Shown here: piece by piece, positions 55,101 through 64,000 of the stretch
Numbering within the stretch: the first letter of the stretch is position 1
Layout of the letters: the number at the start of each line of letters is the position of its first letter
Assembly (NCBI GenBank): GCA_037783545.1
Contig: JBBELK010000001.1
Coordinates: 2,604,001 to 2,668,000 of the forward strand
Source of the DNA: Henricia sp. BOLD:AAB3569
Taxonomy: Eukaryota; Echinodermata; Asteroidea; Spinulosida; Echinasteridae
Direction of reading: 5' to 3'
Length of the DNA stretch: 64,000 bases
Made by a program: the position numbers and the translations under genes
Notes under the pieces: generated by a model
What the model was told of the DNA's origin: nothing
The model's input: the letters and a program-made list of their open reading frames with translations, nothing else
Database searches by the model: none

Positions 55101-58100
55101 CGCGGTAGTCAGGGGGCCTGGTTTTGTTCACATAAGATCGCCCTTCTAAAATTATGTGAGTGCAAAAACAATATATATAATCATTTTCAGTTATCGTTTT
55201 CTTATAAAATAATATAATCCTCAGTGGAAATAATATAATCCCCAAGAACCATTGCACTAGACATTTGGAACCCATGATCTTTTATTTGAGTAATGATTTT
55301 TTGGGTCAAATGGTGGATAGCAAATCCTTATACCGGCTTTAACTTAAAGGCCCTATTGATCATCTGTTTTCGAGCGACTCTGGCAATAAAACCATTATAA
55401 ATCAAAAAAAGGACACCAACAAACTCATCCGAAGAAATCTCAACCCCGTCAAATTTACTACGTTTTCCCAAAACATAAAAATTAATATGCGTTTTGCCGG
55501 TCTTATTCTCAATTCGTCTCTTCATTCTCAGTCGGTCGCGTAACGCGTACTCTGTGGCTCGCAAAATGCATCGCGTTGGAACAGCACACACGCACAAGAC
55601 TACTAAAGTAAAAACGTCACCCTGTGTGTGTTGCCATGGTTTTTGGGTCTACACTAAAACCAGTGAACTGTTTCCCTGCGCTATACAAATGGACGTTTCA
55701 GATTACCAGCGAATGTTTAGACCCAATTACCATGGCAACTGACGTCACACTTTAGTAGTCTATTTCAGACCGCCCAGATGCCGCACCAACTAAGTAAATC
55801 GTTTGCAAACGATCTAAATAATTTCATCTTCATGGATTATATTTTGGCAAAATTATATAATCTCGGGCGGAAACATTTCATTGGATTGTTGCTATACCAA
55901 TTCATTTTTTTCGTTGAGGAAGGTTTTCCCTGTTAACTTGTTGATTAACTTTTGGGGTCATTGCAAATGATATATACAGTGGACCTTTAAAGGGAAAAGA
56001 GAAACATATGTTTGGAACTATCGTCCAATTTAATAACAATTGCTATATAGGCTTATTGCCAGATGGATAAACACTCAAGAGGAACCCAGGGCACTTCTTT
56101 TCAACGTCGGCAACACAATTAATTTTCACGATACATTTTGAAGCCAATACGGCTATGTGCTGCGCCATAATTAAAATTTGGAAAGAGAAGACAACGTCAA
56201 CCATGCAAAATTGCATGGATGACGTCAGGATGATTGAACGTTTGCTTCCCGTTCAGGTCACAAATAATTTGTGACCTGACTCATGCACGCCCTCCCGAGT
56301 TTGAACACTGATTTTAAAAACATGGCGACTTACAAAGTCATGAAGCGTATTTATTTTGAAGGAAATTAAAATAATATTATTCTACATGTATATGGTTTGA
56401 CAAATAATCTTCCATGCATGTGGTACTTCTATAACAAACTTTGCTATGCTGGCGATATTCTGGAGAATTAAGCAACTTTCTGCAATTGTCGGGAAAAAAA
56501 CTGATTTCAGTTAGTTTTTTGTCAAAAATGCCAAACGTGCAGTTTTGGCCAATCTGCCACGGAATATCCGATTCCGAAACAAAACATAATGTAAAGTGAC
56601 ATTTTAATCATCAAGGTGGTAGCCTCTTGCCTACGCTGAACGCAACAAAACATACAATAAAACAAGAAATAAATGACTAATTAAAATGAATAAGATTCTG
56701 CAGAAAACATCACAGGTCTACTATATGGGTCTTTCTATAAATTAGGGGTCCAATTTTGGTGTCCCCCGTTACATTTTACATCTCGTTTTTGTAAATTCAG
56801 GACACATTCTTTAAATACTTTCCATCTCAAAGAGTGATTACATAAAGTAAAATTCATTAAAAAAAATGGTTTAAAAGTCATTTTAATGATTTTTGTACGA
56901 AAAATAACACATATCAGGTGTAACGGGGGACACTAAATGTCACACTTTTGGACCCCTAATTTATAGAAAGACCCACATACATCAGTCATGCCATTTGAGT
57001 GACTCGCTGTCCTATTCATACCCAACATTATATCAAATCACTTAAATAAACACCACGGTTGGTCTGCCCAAAGACGCGTTACCTTTGCCCTTTTATTTTT
57101 GACAAATGTACTGGAATAACAGGCTCACAAGTCGTATTCCACGCACAGAATCTATCAGCACATATCGGGACTGCACAGTCAAAGATGAACTTCACATCCA
57201 TAATTCAAAGGCATAAATGTGCTAGAAATTTATCACTGCTTACAGCGAGTGTGGACCGTGGATTAGCTTGCACCTGAAACCCCTTGAGAGTAAAAAAAAA
57301 ACTCGGATAAAGTAGACTCGGCTATGGCGAGATGGAGGCACGGAGAAATATCAATAAACGGGCCATCTGAAATAATGTCTGGGACATGCGTGTTTATAGT
57401 GCATGATGTATTCAGAGTTTCGGTTCACTTTTTAGGCCTCAATGCAGACGATTAAAGGCGAAGACCAGATCACTTTTATTGCCCCCTTCCCCCTCCCTCT
57501 CCCCACTTACCACTTGGCTGGTGAGATTTTGATATCATATCATGTATTTTTTCTCGTTACCATTCTGAAATTTCTCGCTCTCAATCCGTAAATATTTAAG
57601 GATATTGTAAAAAAAACCACCGATGTTTTGAAACTAATTTATCCGGTTCCATAAAACAGTGCAGTAAGTATATACACCAACCTTTTTGCTTTCACATCCA
57701 AATTGGAGATTACAAATTTCCTGTTTTCTTCCCATGGATAGTATTTTGGGGAGGTATTTTATATGATTGTTAGGTTAAAACGAAATCCATTTTTTGAACA
57801 CGCTCATTTAAGACTTTTAGGCCTAAGGCATGCAAACGATTAAAAATCACTCGTTTGTCCTGACCCGAAATGTTTTAAAGCAACGCGTCTTAAATGTTTT
57901 AAATCATGCACACACCAAGTTTAAACGAGAAATGTCCTTTACGAAATCATGTGTAGCTAAATTATCTAAACGAAAACGAGATAAATTTAAAGCTGGCAGC
58001 ATCACGCTTTCGTATAATGACCATGCATACACCATGCATGCAAGCACACTCTTTCCTTTTGTTAAACGCACCCATCCTATACTTATTAAACGATCTTCAA

Positions 58101-61100
58101 ACCAAACAAATATATAACGGCTTTCCAGCACGGAGCAAATCTGCAATTTAGCTTAATGGGCCCTGAAATGATCCGTGAATGAAGATAATCAGTCTTTGAA
58201 TCAGTCATGCGCATGAAATTCTATAGACCTGAAAAACAATGTAATTTATCCTTATACATGTCTCTTGCAATTAAATTTTCCTTCAATAATAACAGAAATG
58301 ACCAGTGCCAAAATGGAAGAAAATGTCAGATTTCCATCTAATGCTATACAGTCAACTAAGGAACACTGATATTTTCATGGTTAATTTTGTTAAAAGTAAT
58401 AATTAAAAGTAATTATTAAGAATATTTAAGTCAAACATACACTAATATCTAAAACGGAGCCAGAGAGACTAAGTAGAGTCCAGCAACTATATGTCGAAAA
58501 TAACTTAATTTTAAAGGGTAACTTCACTCCTTCACTGAGGAAAAACGGAGTCACAGCGACTCTTGAGGAAGAGTCCAGCAACTATGTCAAAAATAACTCC
58601 ATTTTAAAGGTCATCTGACTCTTTCAAAGAGTTAAAGGAACGATCATCGCCCTTTAGGGTCACTTAATTGCAGCTCGTTCAGAGTCGTGGTGACTTATAT
58701 TTGAAGTCATACGATTTCAATAAATCGACGACATTTTACATGTACATGTTCGCACTTCCAATAGAAGGCTATACTTGCAAGCTTTATACGCCTTACCAGC
58801 AAACAGCCTCTTTGTTAGCCAAATTCTGGCGATTCTGTTCAACAAAGCAATACGACCAAGTTTGGTCCATCTATGTAAGAAAAATGTGTCATATTTTGTG
58901 TCTGTTGAAGCTAAAGGTGGACTTTTAGATAAGAATCACGAATATTTGACGAAATTTACGGGACTTTTCGCAACACTTCATTTTGCAGCGACTCCTTGGA
59001 AGAGTCTTTTGGACAGGAGTCAAACTACTCTGTCTTGGGAGTAGCCTGCAATTGACTCTGGAAAGAGAGTCATTTGACCCTGATATGGCTATATTTTTTC
59101 CCTTATTATGTCAGAAAACCGATTACAAAACATTAATATCATGCATAAGTTAGTTCTAGCATTCAGAAAAGAGGACATTTTAGTACCTTTATAAATACAT
59201 AGGCTCGTTGAATCTATCATCTGCAAACACACGAAATTTTACTTTTAAATTAAAGATACATGATTGGTGAACTGTTAAAAACGGCGTTATTTCCACTCGC
59301 AATAGACTACTGAAGTGAAAACGTCACCATGGGTGTGTTGCCATGGTTTTTGGGTCTACACTAAAACCAGTGAACTGTTTCTCTGCGCTATACCAATGGA
59401 CGTTTCAGATTACCAGCGAATGTTTAGACCCAATTACCATGGCAACTGACGTCACACTTTAGTAGTCTATTAAAAGCCGATAATGTTGAGAAAATTGCCT
59501 TGTAGAAATTTCAGCAACATAATATAGATGTATACTTTAGAAAACCTGAAAAATCCATGCATGTTTTTTGTGTATGAATAAATTGTAAAAGGTTGTCTGT
59601 AGACAACCTTTTTTAAAAACACACATTCACTTTGAAATTTCTCCCATAAAGGTACCATTTTACACGGAAAATAAATCATGTGGTGCTTGTTCCTATTGCA
59701 TCAACACTTTTAGTAGGTTTTTTTCTTGTCAACTCGTGAAGTTAAATTTTGGGTAACTGCAAATGATGTATTGGGCTTTAACGGGTCGTTAAAATAAATA
59801 TTACTCAAAGCAACAATAAACATAGCACCAAATCAACTTTGAGATTAAAATGACATCCATTCATAATAAACAAACTTGGGATGGGAGAACCAAGTCACGC
59901 AAAAATGTTGCTCATATAGGGGGGAAATGAGAAAGAATACCACTGTGCCTCAAAGCTTAGCTGGTGTGTGTCAGAGGTTTTAAGTTCGAATCCCGATCAG
60001 GGCCATGTGCTTTTATTCCATCCCAAGTTTGGTATTATTTTCATGGTAATTAGTCGTGACTATCAATTAAACCATACCCTATATAGGTCTATGTTAACGT
60101 TAAAAACAAGAAAGTGACAATCAGTCAGAATTAGTATTTTGCCTTTAACATTTGCATAATGGCTGGAGTCGCTTTACTTTCAAATGGAGGTCCAGTTTAG
60201 TCACATGCTATGCTATTGTTGCTACGTGGTACACGCCGTTGCCTAGCTACCAACAGTGTGGTTGCTTCATGCCATTTTCTCCTACAGTGAACACGGTATT
60301 GAGTACTTCACAACTCCCGCGTGTACCACATAACAACAACAATTTAGTCTGGCCAAGTGGATACTAAGTGTGCAGTGCAGTGATTACACCAACCTTTTTG
60401 CTTCCACATCCAAATTGGAGATTACAAATTTCCCGTTTTCTTCCCATGGATAGTATTTTATCATGATTGTTAAAACGAAATATGTTTTCTTGAAAAATCT
60501 TGACAATCTCCTTTAAATCTTCTAACCTTTACCATGCATGTTTACGTCAAACTGCCGCAAGGCAAATAGCACTCGGCAATAAGGAATTTATTGACGGTAT
60601 CTAGCTGTTAACACCAACTGATTAACTATGTGGTACGAACAAATAATCGTTTTGTATGTAACCGACAATGCAATGCGTCGTTTCGTGTTGCCGTAACGAA
60701 TATTGTTATAGCCCGTAAAATGAAAGATCCAGACGCCCTAACACGTTTTAGAAACCAAGTCCTTGATTTCTGATTTGAAAATGGCAGGTCTGTTTTTACA
60801 CCAATAATAAAGCCACATCCAACTGTCTCACTAAATTTACACCGAAGTTACAGATAAATCAGGTGTCTTCTGAAAAGTTTTGGTCTTTGAGGGTGTAATA
60901 GCACCCGTCAATCAGAAAGCTGGTAAGTTCGCAAAACCGAGCAAATTAAAATGTTTAATCGCATTTATTTCTAAGGTAAAATCGGCCCTAAACTCAGTCA
61001 GCATATAGGTATCTTCAAAGGAACTTCATCACTATCGAGAAAACATTTTTACCAGTTGGTGCTCTGGAGAATACAAACCAAATAGGTTTATGCCCTTTCG

Positions 61101-62709
61101 GACGAAATGGCGGCGCTCATACTATACGTGTACATGCATCTTTGTAAAGTTTAAATCCGCTTTTTAGTGGTTCATATTTCTATTTTGTTAATAACGATAA
61201 TGTACGAGGGGCATTTGTTTAGCACAACGTCTTTTGTTTCTTGGGTATACCTCTCCTTTGAAGCCCATGGGTTTGCAATGTCCCAACGTTTTAATAAACT
61301 ATTTGATCAAAAATCTCCAATGGGAGTGGTTCCAATAGACTACTAAAGTGTGACGTCAGTTGCCATGGTAATATTGGGTCTAAACATTCGCTGGTAATCT
61401 GAAACGTCCATTGGTATAGCGCAGGGACACGGTTTACTGGTTTTAGTGTAGACCCAAAAAACCATGGCAACACACAAAGGGTGACGTTTTCACTTTAGAA
61501 GTCTATTGTCCAAGACAATAATTCCGCCCGAGATGATATCGTATTATGAGGCAATCATTCATGATAAATTTATTTAAATGATGTGCACACGCATTTTTAA
61601 CAAGGTCACCCTCATGTCAACGAAACTATATGGTTTAATTTTCGTGTGGAGATAGCGCCGTTTGCAAGAGTTTTCCAATCATGTAATGCGTAAATTTATT
61701 GTCTATCTGTCTCCGAGATAAATAAAACAAAATGCTACCTAACGATTATCGATTGTTTTCCCCCCGATTTTTTCAGCCCTCAACAAATTTCCTGTTTTCT
61801 TCCCATGGAAAGTATTTTAGGGAGGTATTTTATACAGGACTGTCGGGTTATAATTATACGATATAATAACTGTATCATTTATTTTGACAACATAAATAAT
61901 ATCGAATGATACTGACATGTGATATTACATGTACTACAAACTGTATTGCAAGAGAAGCTACATTCCTCGGAGCACATAGATTAATGGTGTAATCTCCTGT
62001 TTTCTTCGCATGGATAGTATAGGTTAAAACGAAATCCATTCTCTGGCAAAATTTGAACATGCTCCTTTAATAATTATTATTATTATTATTATTATTATTT
62101 CTTTCTGGTATTTATACCAAGGATTCCTCAATAGTGCTCATTGCACTGTCACTCGCAAGCGTGAGGAAACCCATGAAGAATTGGAAATGGCCAGAGACAC
62201 CGGGGATGATCCCCTTGCTCTTCACGAAAGAATGCTCTGGGATCTTTAGAGTGCGTTTTCATTACCTAACACACTGGACCAACGGCTTTACATCCCTTCC
62301 GAAGGATGGAGCAAGTGTGGTTGAGTGCCTTGCCCAAGGGCACAGGTACCGTAGCCGTGGGGAGGTTCGAACCTGCAACCCCAAGTTTTCACCTATGATT
62401 GCGAGTCAATGACCTAAACCGCTCGGCCACGGTACCCCACATAATGACTTATATCACTGGATAAAAAAAGGTGGATATAACCATGGAGGAAGAATTTCTT
62501 CCTCCACGATATAACTCATGGTAACACTTCAAAATGTGAATTGCCTTAGCGGTAACTCAGGGATACACAAAGCTATACTTACATGTTCTCGGGGATACGC
62601 GGTCGCCATCTCCACTCGAAATCAACATCAGAAGCACAACCAGTAGCAAGGCACGACAACGTCTCGAAACAAACACCGCTAATAATACTCCGTGGCCGCG
62701 TGACTCCAT
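49054..62709 (-). CDS. CUB + LDL-receptor A protein (5' four exons)
   Basis: Secreted or single-pass membrane protein. Minus-strand exons: 62709-62583 (signal peptide), 53548-53364 and 50702-50471 (one CUB domain), 49179-49054 (LDLa). All introns are GT-AG and phases join cleanly (1, 0, 1). The signal peptide has basic residues, then ALLLVVLLMLISS. The CUB domain has CGYIVEHGDQF, ISCSIIF, YYFVRFSEFE, IEASTLCSRDGLYIYNGG and HALCGP, with conserved Cys pairs and the Asp/Tyr of the fold. The LDLa module has six Cys and the Ca-binding WCNGEYQCKDGSDE. CUB followed by LDLa is seen in LRP3/10/12, NETO and related receptors. Which one this is cannot be told, as the phase-1 exit means further exons lie 3' that were not found. 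Introns of 8.8, 2.7 and 1.3 kb are full of mobile elements. Confidence 0.8.
49464..49790 (-). mobile_element. tRNA-derived SINE, copy 3
   Basis: Same orientation and tail as the copy at 1278-1631, with (ATT)n at 49464-49493. The head has TTGCGGGTTCGAATCC, missing the A-box end. In CUB/LDLa intron 3. Confidence 0.88.
49550..49567. repeat. Short CCCTAA telomere-like run
   Basis: CTAACCCTAACCCTAACCT inside the SINE tail region, replacing the usual CTCGCAAGCGTGAGG sequence of the family. Three units only. Confidence 0.75.
50248..50391. mobile_element. Fold-back element with CRE-like core
   Basis: The arms GGGAGACTTTTGAGACGCTT and the complement of CGTGTTTCAAAAGTCTC pair, as do GGTGGCAGCAAACAAACC and GTTTGTTTGCTGCCACC. 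The core has TGTTACGTCACA and TGACGTAACAATGG. It ends 80 bp from the CUB exon at 50471. Half-copies occur near 15080-15130 and 43545-43605. Confidence 0.85.
50471..50702 (-). CDS. CUB exon 2 of CUB/LDLa gene
   Basis: The acceptor is acccatgcag and the donor AAAGTG|gtatgt. 232 nt, phase 0 in and 1 out. It encodes IEASTLCSRDGLYIYNGG, HALCGPTLSLPNYYVSTGNE and MLKFVSDAWNNSYRGFTMF, the second half of a CUB domain. Confidence 0.92.
50772..50912. mobile_element. TTAA-flanked hairpin MITE, copy 4
   Basis: TTAA at 50772-50775 and 50909-50912; arms GGCACAGGCTCGTCAGC and complement; loop CATGCCTTTGCTATG identical to the copy at 17658-17798. In CUB/LDLa intron 2. Confidence 0.88.
51027..51804. mobile_element. 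Fold-back element with 200-bp arms
   Basis: 51027-51230 and 51603-51804 are inverted: CAGGGCGGATTTAAAAAAAT with its complement, AATGACACCCTGATCATGTC with ATGATCAGGGTGTCATT, and TCCGGTTGACTGAGCAGTGA with TCACTGCTCAGTCAACCGGA. The centre of 370 bp shows short open frames without support. Confidence 0.88.
51805..52419. other. Intronic, nothing recognised
   Basis: Within the CUB/LDLa intron. No repeat boundary or exon seen. Confidence 0.4.
52420..52861. repeat. Dispersed three-copy GTGGCGCACCCTGCC repeat
   Basis: Similar blocks begin at about 52424, 52637 and 52830 (GTGGCGCACCCTGCCTCGGC, then GGCTCTTATGGATGCT), the first two with AAGAGGTGGT further on. The spacing is about 200 bp, so this may be a decayed tandem array. 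An open frame with VAHPASAAL twice is a product of it. Confidence 0.65.
53019..53241. mobile_element. Fold-back element, relative of 36230-36950
   Basis: AAGATAACTCATAAGCCCCAG pairs with the complement of GGGTTTGAGTTATCCT, CAGATAGTCTG with CAGACTATCTG, and ACCTCCCTGTACAAATTTCCC with GGGAAATTTGTGCAGGGAGGT. It ends about 120 bp from the first CUB exon. Confidence 0.8.
53364..53548 (-). CDS. CUB exon 1 of CUB/LDLa gene
   Basis: The acceptor is tccaccttag and the donor TTTGAG|gtatatg. 185 nt, phase 1 in and 0 out. It encodes TVPGETCGYIVEHGDQF, SYLPNISCSIIFRSEPGKYY and FVRFSEFE, the first half of the CUB domain. Confidence 0.9.
53720..54132 (+). mobile_element. MITE D, full copy 3
   Basis: The ends GGCTGCGTTCGTGCGTGTAC and CTGCACGCCCGAACGCAGCC lie within CCTTG repeats on both sides (a likely 5-bp target duplication). 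The interior has CTCGTGTTAACACGAG, GTGTGCTCTTACTCCTGACG and TTCTCACGACTTACGGTCTG. Confidence 0.88.
54636..54695. repeat. Telomere-like CCCTAA cluster
   Basis: ACCCTAAA, AACCCTAAACCCTAACCCTG and AACCCTAACC occur within 60 bp, about five degenerate CCCTAA units, next to a tRNA-like stretch (GAACCAGGGACCTTACGATT near 54555). Confidence 0.7.
54994..55595. other. Intronic, old repeat fragment
   Basis: 55030-55140 (CACCGTTCTGTTTCGGCTGA, GGTAGTCAGGGGGCCTGG) is an inverted relative of 4510-4640. Nothing coding recognised. Confidence 0.4.
55596..55762. mobile_element. TAGACT-ended MITE C, copy 1
   Basis: The ends are AAGACTACTAAAGTA and CTTTAGTAGTCTA. Inside are GTTGCCATGGTTTTTGGGTC and CCAATTACCATGGCAACTGA, then GACGTCAC. 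Nearly identical to 59303-59469 and, inverted, 61336-61505. Confidence 0.9.
55763..56724. other. Intronic, short inverted pair only
   Basis: CCGTTCAGGTCACAAATAAT and TTTGTGACCTGA (about 56248-56280) form a compact hairpin. No other feature seen. Confidence 0.4.
56725..56978. mobile_element. TIR element with TGGGTCTTTCTATAAATTAG ends
   Basis: 27-bp perfect inverted repeats at 56727-56753 and near 56949-56975 (TGGGTCTTTCTATAAATTAG and complement), continuing imperfectly through GTGTCCCCCGTTAC/GTAACGGGGGACAC. About 250 bp, no coding content. Confidence 0.9.
56979..57519. other. Intronic, nothing recognised
   Basis: No repeat boundary or exon with splice support seen. Confidence 0.4.
57520..57812. 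repeat. Composite repeat: half fold-back plus repeat F
   Basis: GTGAGATTTTGATATCATAT, TGAAATTTCTCGCTCTCAAT and AAGGATATTGTAAAAAAAAC match 48570-48670. Repeat F follows (CACCAACCTTTTTGCTTTCA, TTCCCATGGATAGTATTTTG), so the two modules form one family. Confidence 0.72.
57813..59302. other. Intronic, GACTC-type short repeats
   Basis: Several GAGTCACAGCGACTC, GGAAGAGTC and GAGAGTCATTTGACCC pieces scattered over 58455-59075 resemble a degenerate fold-back. Open frames at 58668-59044 lack splice or homology support. Confidence 0.4.
59303..59469. mobile_element. TAGACT-ended MITE C, copy 2
   Basis: TAGACTACTGAAGTGAAAAC to CACTTTAGTAGTCTA; 167 bp; same interior motifs as 55596-55762 with only a few differences, suggesting recent spread. 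Confidence 0.92.
59470..60376. other. Intronic, diverged repeats
   Basis: 59470-59600 (GATAATGTTGAGAAAATTGC, AGGTTGTCTGTAGACAACCT hairpin) resembles blocks near 18040 and 48000. A tRNA-like piece lies at about 59975-60003. Nothing coding. Confidence 0.4.
60377..60519. repeat. Interspersed repeat F, copy 4
   Basis: GTGATTACACCAACCTTTTT, CCACATCCAAATTGGAGATT and CCCATGGATAGTATTTTATC as in the others. Incomplete pieces follow at 61787-61840 and 62005-62071. Confidence 0.75.
60520..61335. other. Intronic, nothing recognised
   Basis: No repeat boundary or exon with splice support seen. Confidence 0.35.
61336..61505. mobile_element. TAGACT-ended MITE C, copy 3 (inverted)
   Basis: TAGACTACTAAAGTGTGACG to TTCACTTTAGAAGTCTA. 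Inverted relative to the copies at 55596 and 59303. It carries GTTGCCATGGTAATATTGGG and AAAACCATGGCAACACAC. Confidence 0.9.
62072..62438 (-). mobile_element. tRNA-derived SINE, copy 4 (most complete)
   Basis: On the minus strand it begins GGGGTACCGTGGCCGAGCGG (A-box) and GTTGCAGGTTCGAACCTCCC (B-box), then the conserved body and the (ATT)n tail at 62072-62097. Best reference copy in the window. In CUB/LDLa intron 1, 145 bp past the first exon. Confidence 0.92.
62583..62709 (-). CDS. Signal-peptide exon of CUB/LDLa gene
   Basis: ATG at 62709-62707, donor AGAACAT|gtaagtatag. 127 nt, phase 1 out. It encodes MESRGHGVLLAVFVS, then RRCRALLLVVLLMLISSGDG: a typical basic n-region plus hydrophobic core, with cleavage likely after ISSGDG or SSG. 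The start is chosen because the hydrophobic core follows at the right distance; the frame is open further upstream. Confidence 0.8.
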
Positions 62710-63847
62710 CTTGGATCGTTGTCCATTGAGATACACAGACACTGTGCTATAGTGCTGTGAAAATAACGCGATTGTACTTGCAGCAATGTCGCCTGTCGGT
62801 GTGTGCGCAATTACGGGTTCACGGCCTCGTTCTCTGTACGGAAATTGCAGGCGATGAATGGCAGTATTGTACACAAGCTCTCATTTCCCCCAAGCGCCTC
62901 TAGCTATACTGGTATTAATTGGAGTATCTCGAGAAATTGAAGCTTAGTTCATTACGCATCAACGCCCGATTACACATCGGAGTTTTGAAGAAAGACCTGA
63001 TAGTCATTTACACAATGACACTCTCTGTAGGCCTGGCCGACAGGACGATTCCAACATTCTTAGGAATCGCGATTCTATACGGAATCGATACTATTTTCGA
63101 AGCAAAAGTTGGCACTAAAAGTAAAACTGGGGGAAAATCTCGCAAACCTGATGCAAAACACTGCCAAATTTGTATTCATGGAATTTTGTAACATTGGTTC
63201 AAAACATTGATTCAGAATCGCCGAGTGCTTCCTGAAGATGAAATCGCGATTCCAATTTCTAAATACATTGTATCGGAACAGATTATAATCGACTCCAGAA
63301 TGGGCTCGCCCAAGCCTTCTCCTATACTATAGGCCTCGGAGTCAAAGACTGGCTGTCTGCACCAACACACGCATCCTAACCGGGTCAAAATATCACCAAA
63401 ACGAGCTTCAAGCAAGAAAACTCTACAATCACCTTTGGTTATTACATGCCTGTAGTCATACGTCAATCGCCAGATCTAGGTAGGCCTATTATTTATGCGA
63501 AATCCGAGACCTCAGTCACTACGGTTCACACGCACTCAGTCCGTAAGATAGCCCGTTATTTTCTCGACGAGGACCGCTGGCTGTTTACGAGAAATTCAAC
63601 CGCCTCTATAAACAAAACGCGTCATACGAAGAAGCCAAGTCACGCGCCGTTGCCGTCAAGGAAATTTCGTCCATGTACAAAAACATAAAATGAGGCCATC
63701 GGGGATTTGTATCGTTTTGATTAAACCGTCTGAAGTGGAAACGCAAAGTGGCAACTGTGTTTTTATTTTTCCGACTCCGCACACAGTATTTGATCGGGGG
63801 TTTTTTTGCGAACACATGATACCCGCACAAATCATGACCGAACTTAC
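62710..63847. promoter_or_regulatory. Upstream region of CUB/LDLa gene
   Basis: Expected to contain the 5' UTR and promoter of the minus-strand CUB/LDLa gene. No TATA box or other element can be assigned. A GGAATCGCGATTCTATACGG palindrome-like cluster lies near 63063-63085 with related ATCGCGATTCC near 63242. Several short open frames lack support. Confidence 0.35.
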
Positions 63848-64000
63848 TATGCATAGTTCCGACCTGTCAATCAACCGAACCCGCCGACCAATCACAACAG
63901 AGCTAGCAGACAGCGCCCACATAGATCAAAGTGCATTGCATCACAACAACATCACGCAATATTCTGCCCATACGTTGTATGCGGTGTTCCGGGTTAATTT
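63848..64000. mobile_element. TIR element, copy 2, cut by window end
   Basis: Starts TATGCATAGTTCCGACCTGT and follows 6297-6440 closely (CGCCGACCAATCACAACAGA, GTTCCGGGTTAATTT). The right end lies outside the window. Confidence 0.8.

Overview
This is eukaryotic nuclear DNA, most likely from a marine invertebrate and perhaps a deuterostome (echinoderm, hemichordate or amphioxus). The evidence is split genes with GT/AG introns, tRNA-derived SINEs, Penelope-like and RTE-like retroelement remains, a very large load of short inverted-repeat DNA elements, and frequent ACATGTA words. The species cannot be fixed from the sequence alone. Nothing bacterial or viral was recognised.

Three protein-coding loci can be supported, all on the minus strand. 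(1) 3962-11062: a complete seven-exon sorting nexin 16 gene (PX domain plus coiled coil, 394 aa); all exon phases fit. (2) 19200-24969: a ZNFX1-type protein (UPF1-like SF1 helicase, NFX1 zinc-finger array, C-terminal RZ finger) in one continuous exon. It is split into two overlapping frames by one extra base, most simply in a nine-base homopolymer at 23195-23203. Removing one base gives 1,922 codons. A good 3' splice site lies just before the start codon. (3) 49054-62709: the 5' part of a secreted or membrane protein with signal peptide, CUB domain and LDL-receptor class A module, in four phase-matched exons; the rest was not found. A fourth, unassigned coding exon is at 41023-41133.

The rest is mostly mobile DNA, much of it nested. 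1-19000: SNX16 with TTAA-flanked hairpin MITEs, fold-back elements, a SINE and a non-LTR reverse-transcriptase fragment in its introns and flanks. 25297-26605: three large hairpins. 27484-36168: a giant fold-back element whose arms (27484-27990 plus about 31935-32330, and 35285-36168) enclose a decayed Penelope-like retroelement. Its left arm is split by a 3.9-kb pile of insertions, including a CGGTAG minisatellite in an inverted repeat and a 13-unit TACGTACGTACGT palindromic array in another. 36200-49000: SINEs, several MITE families, nested CACTGC-ended elements with a 220-bp tandem repeat, and an RTE-like insertion with an exact 11-bp target duplication inside a DNA element. 49000-64000: the CUB/LDLa gene, whose long introns hold more of the same families.

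The three genes have no visible functional link. The strongest signals beyond them are the unusual inverted-repeat elements with internal satellites, the nesting order they record, and MITE families carrying conserved X-box-like and CRE-like motifs.
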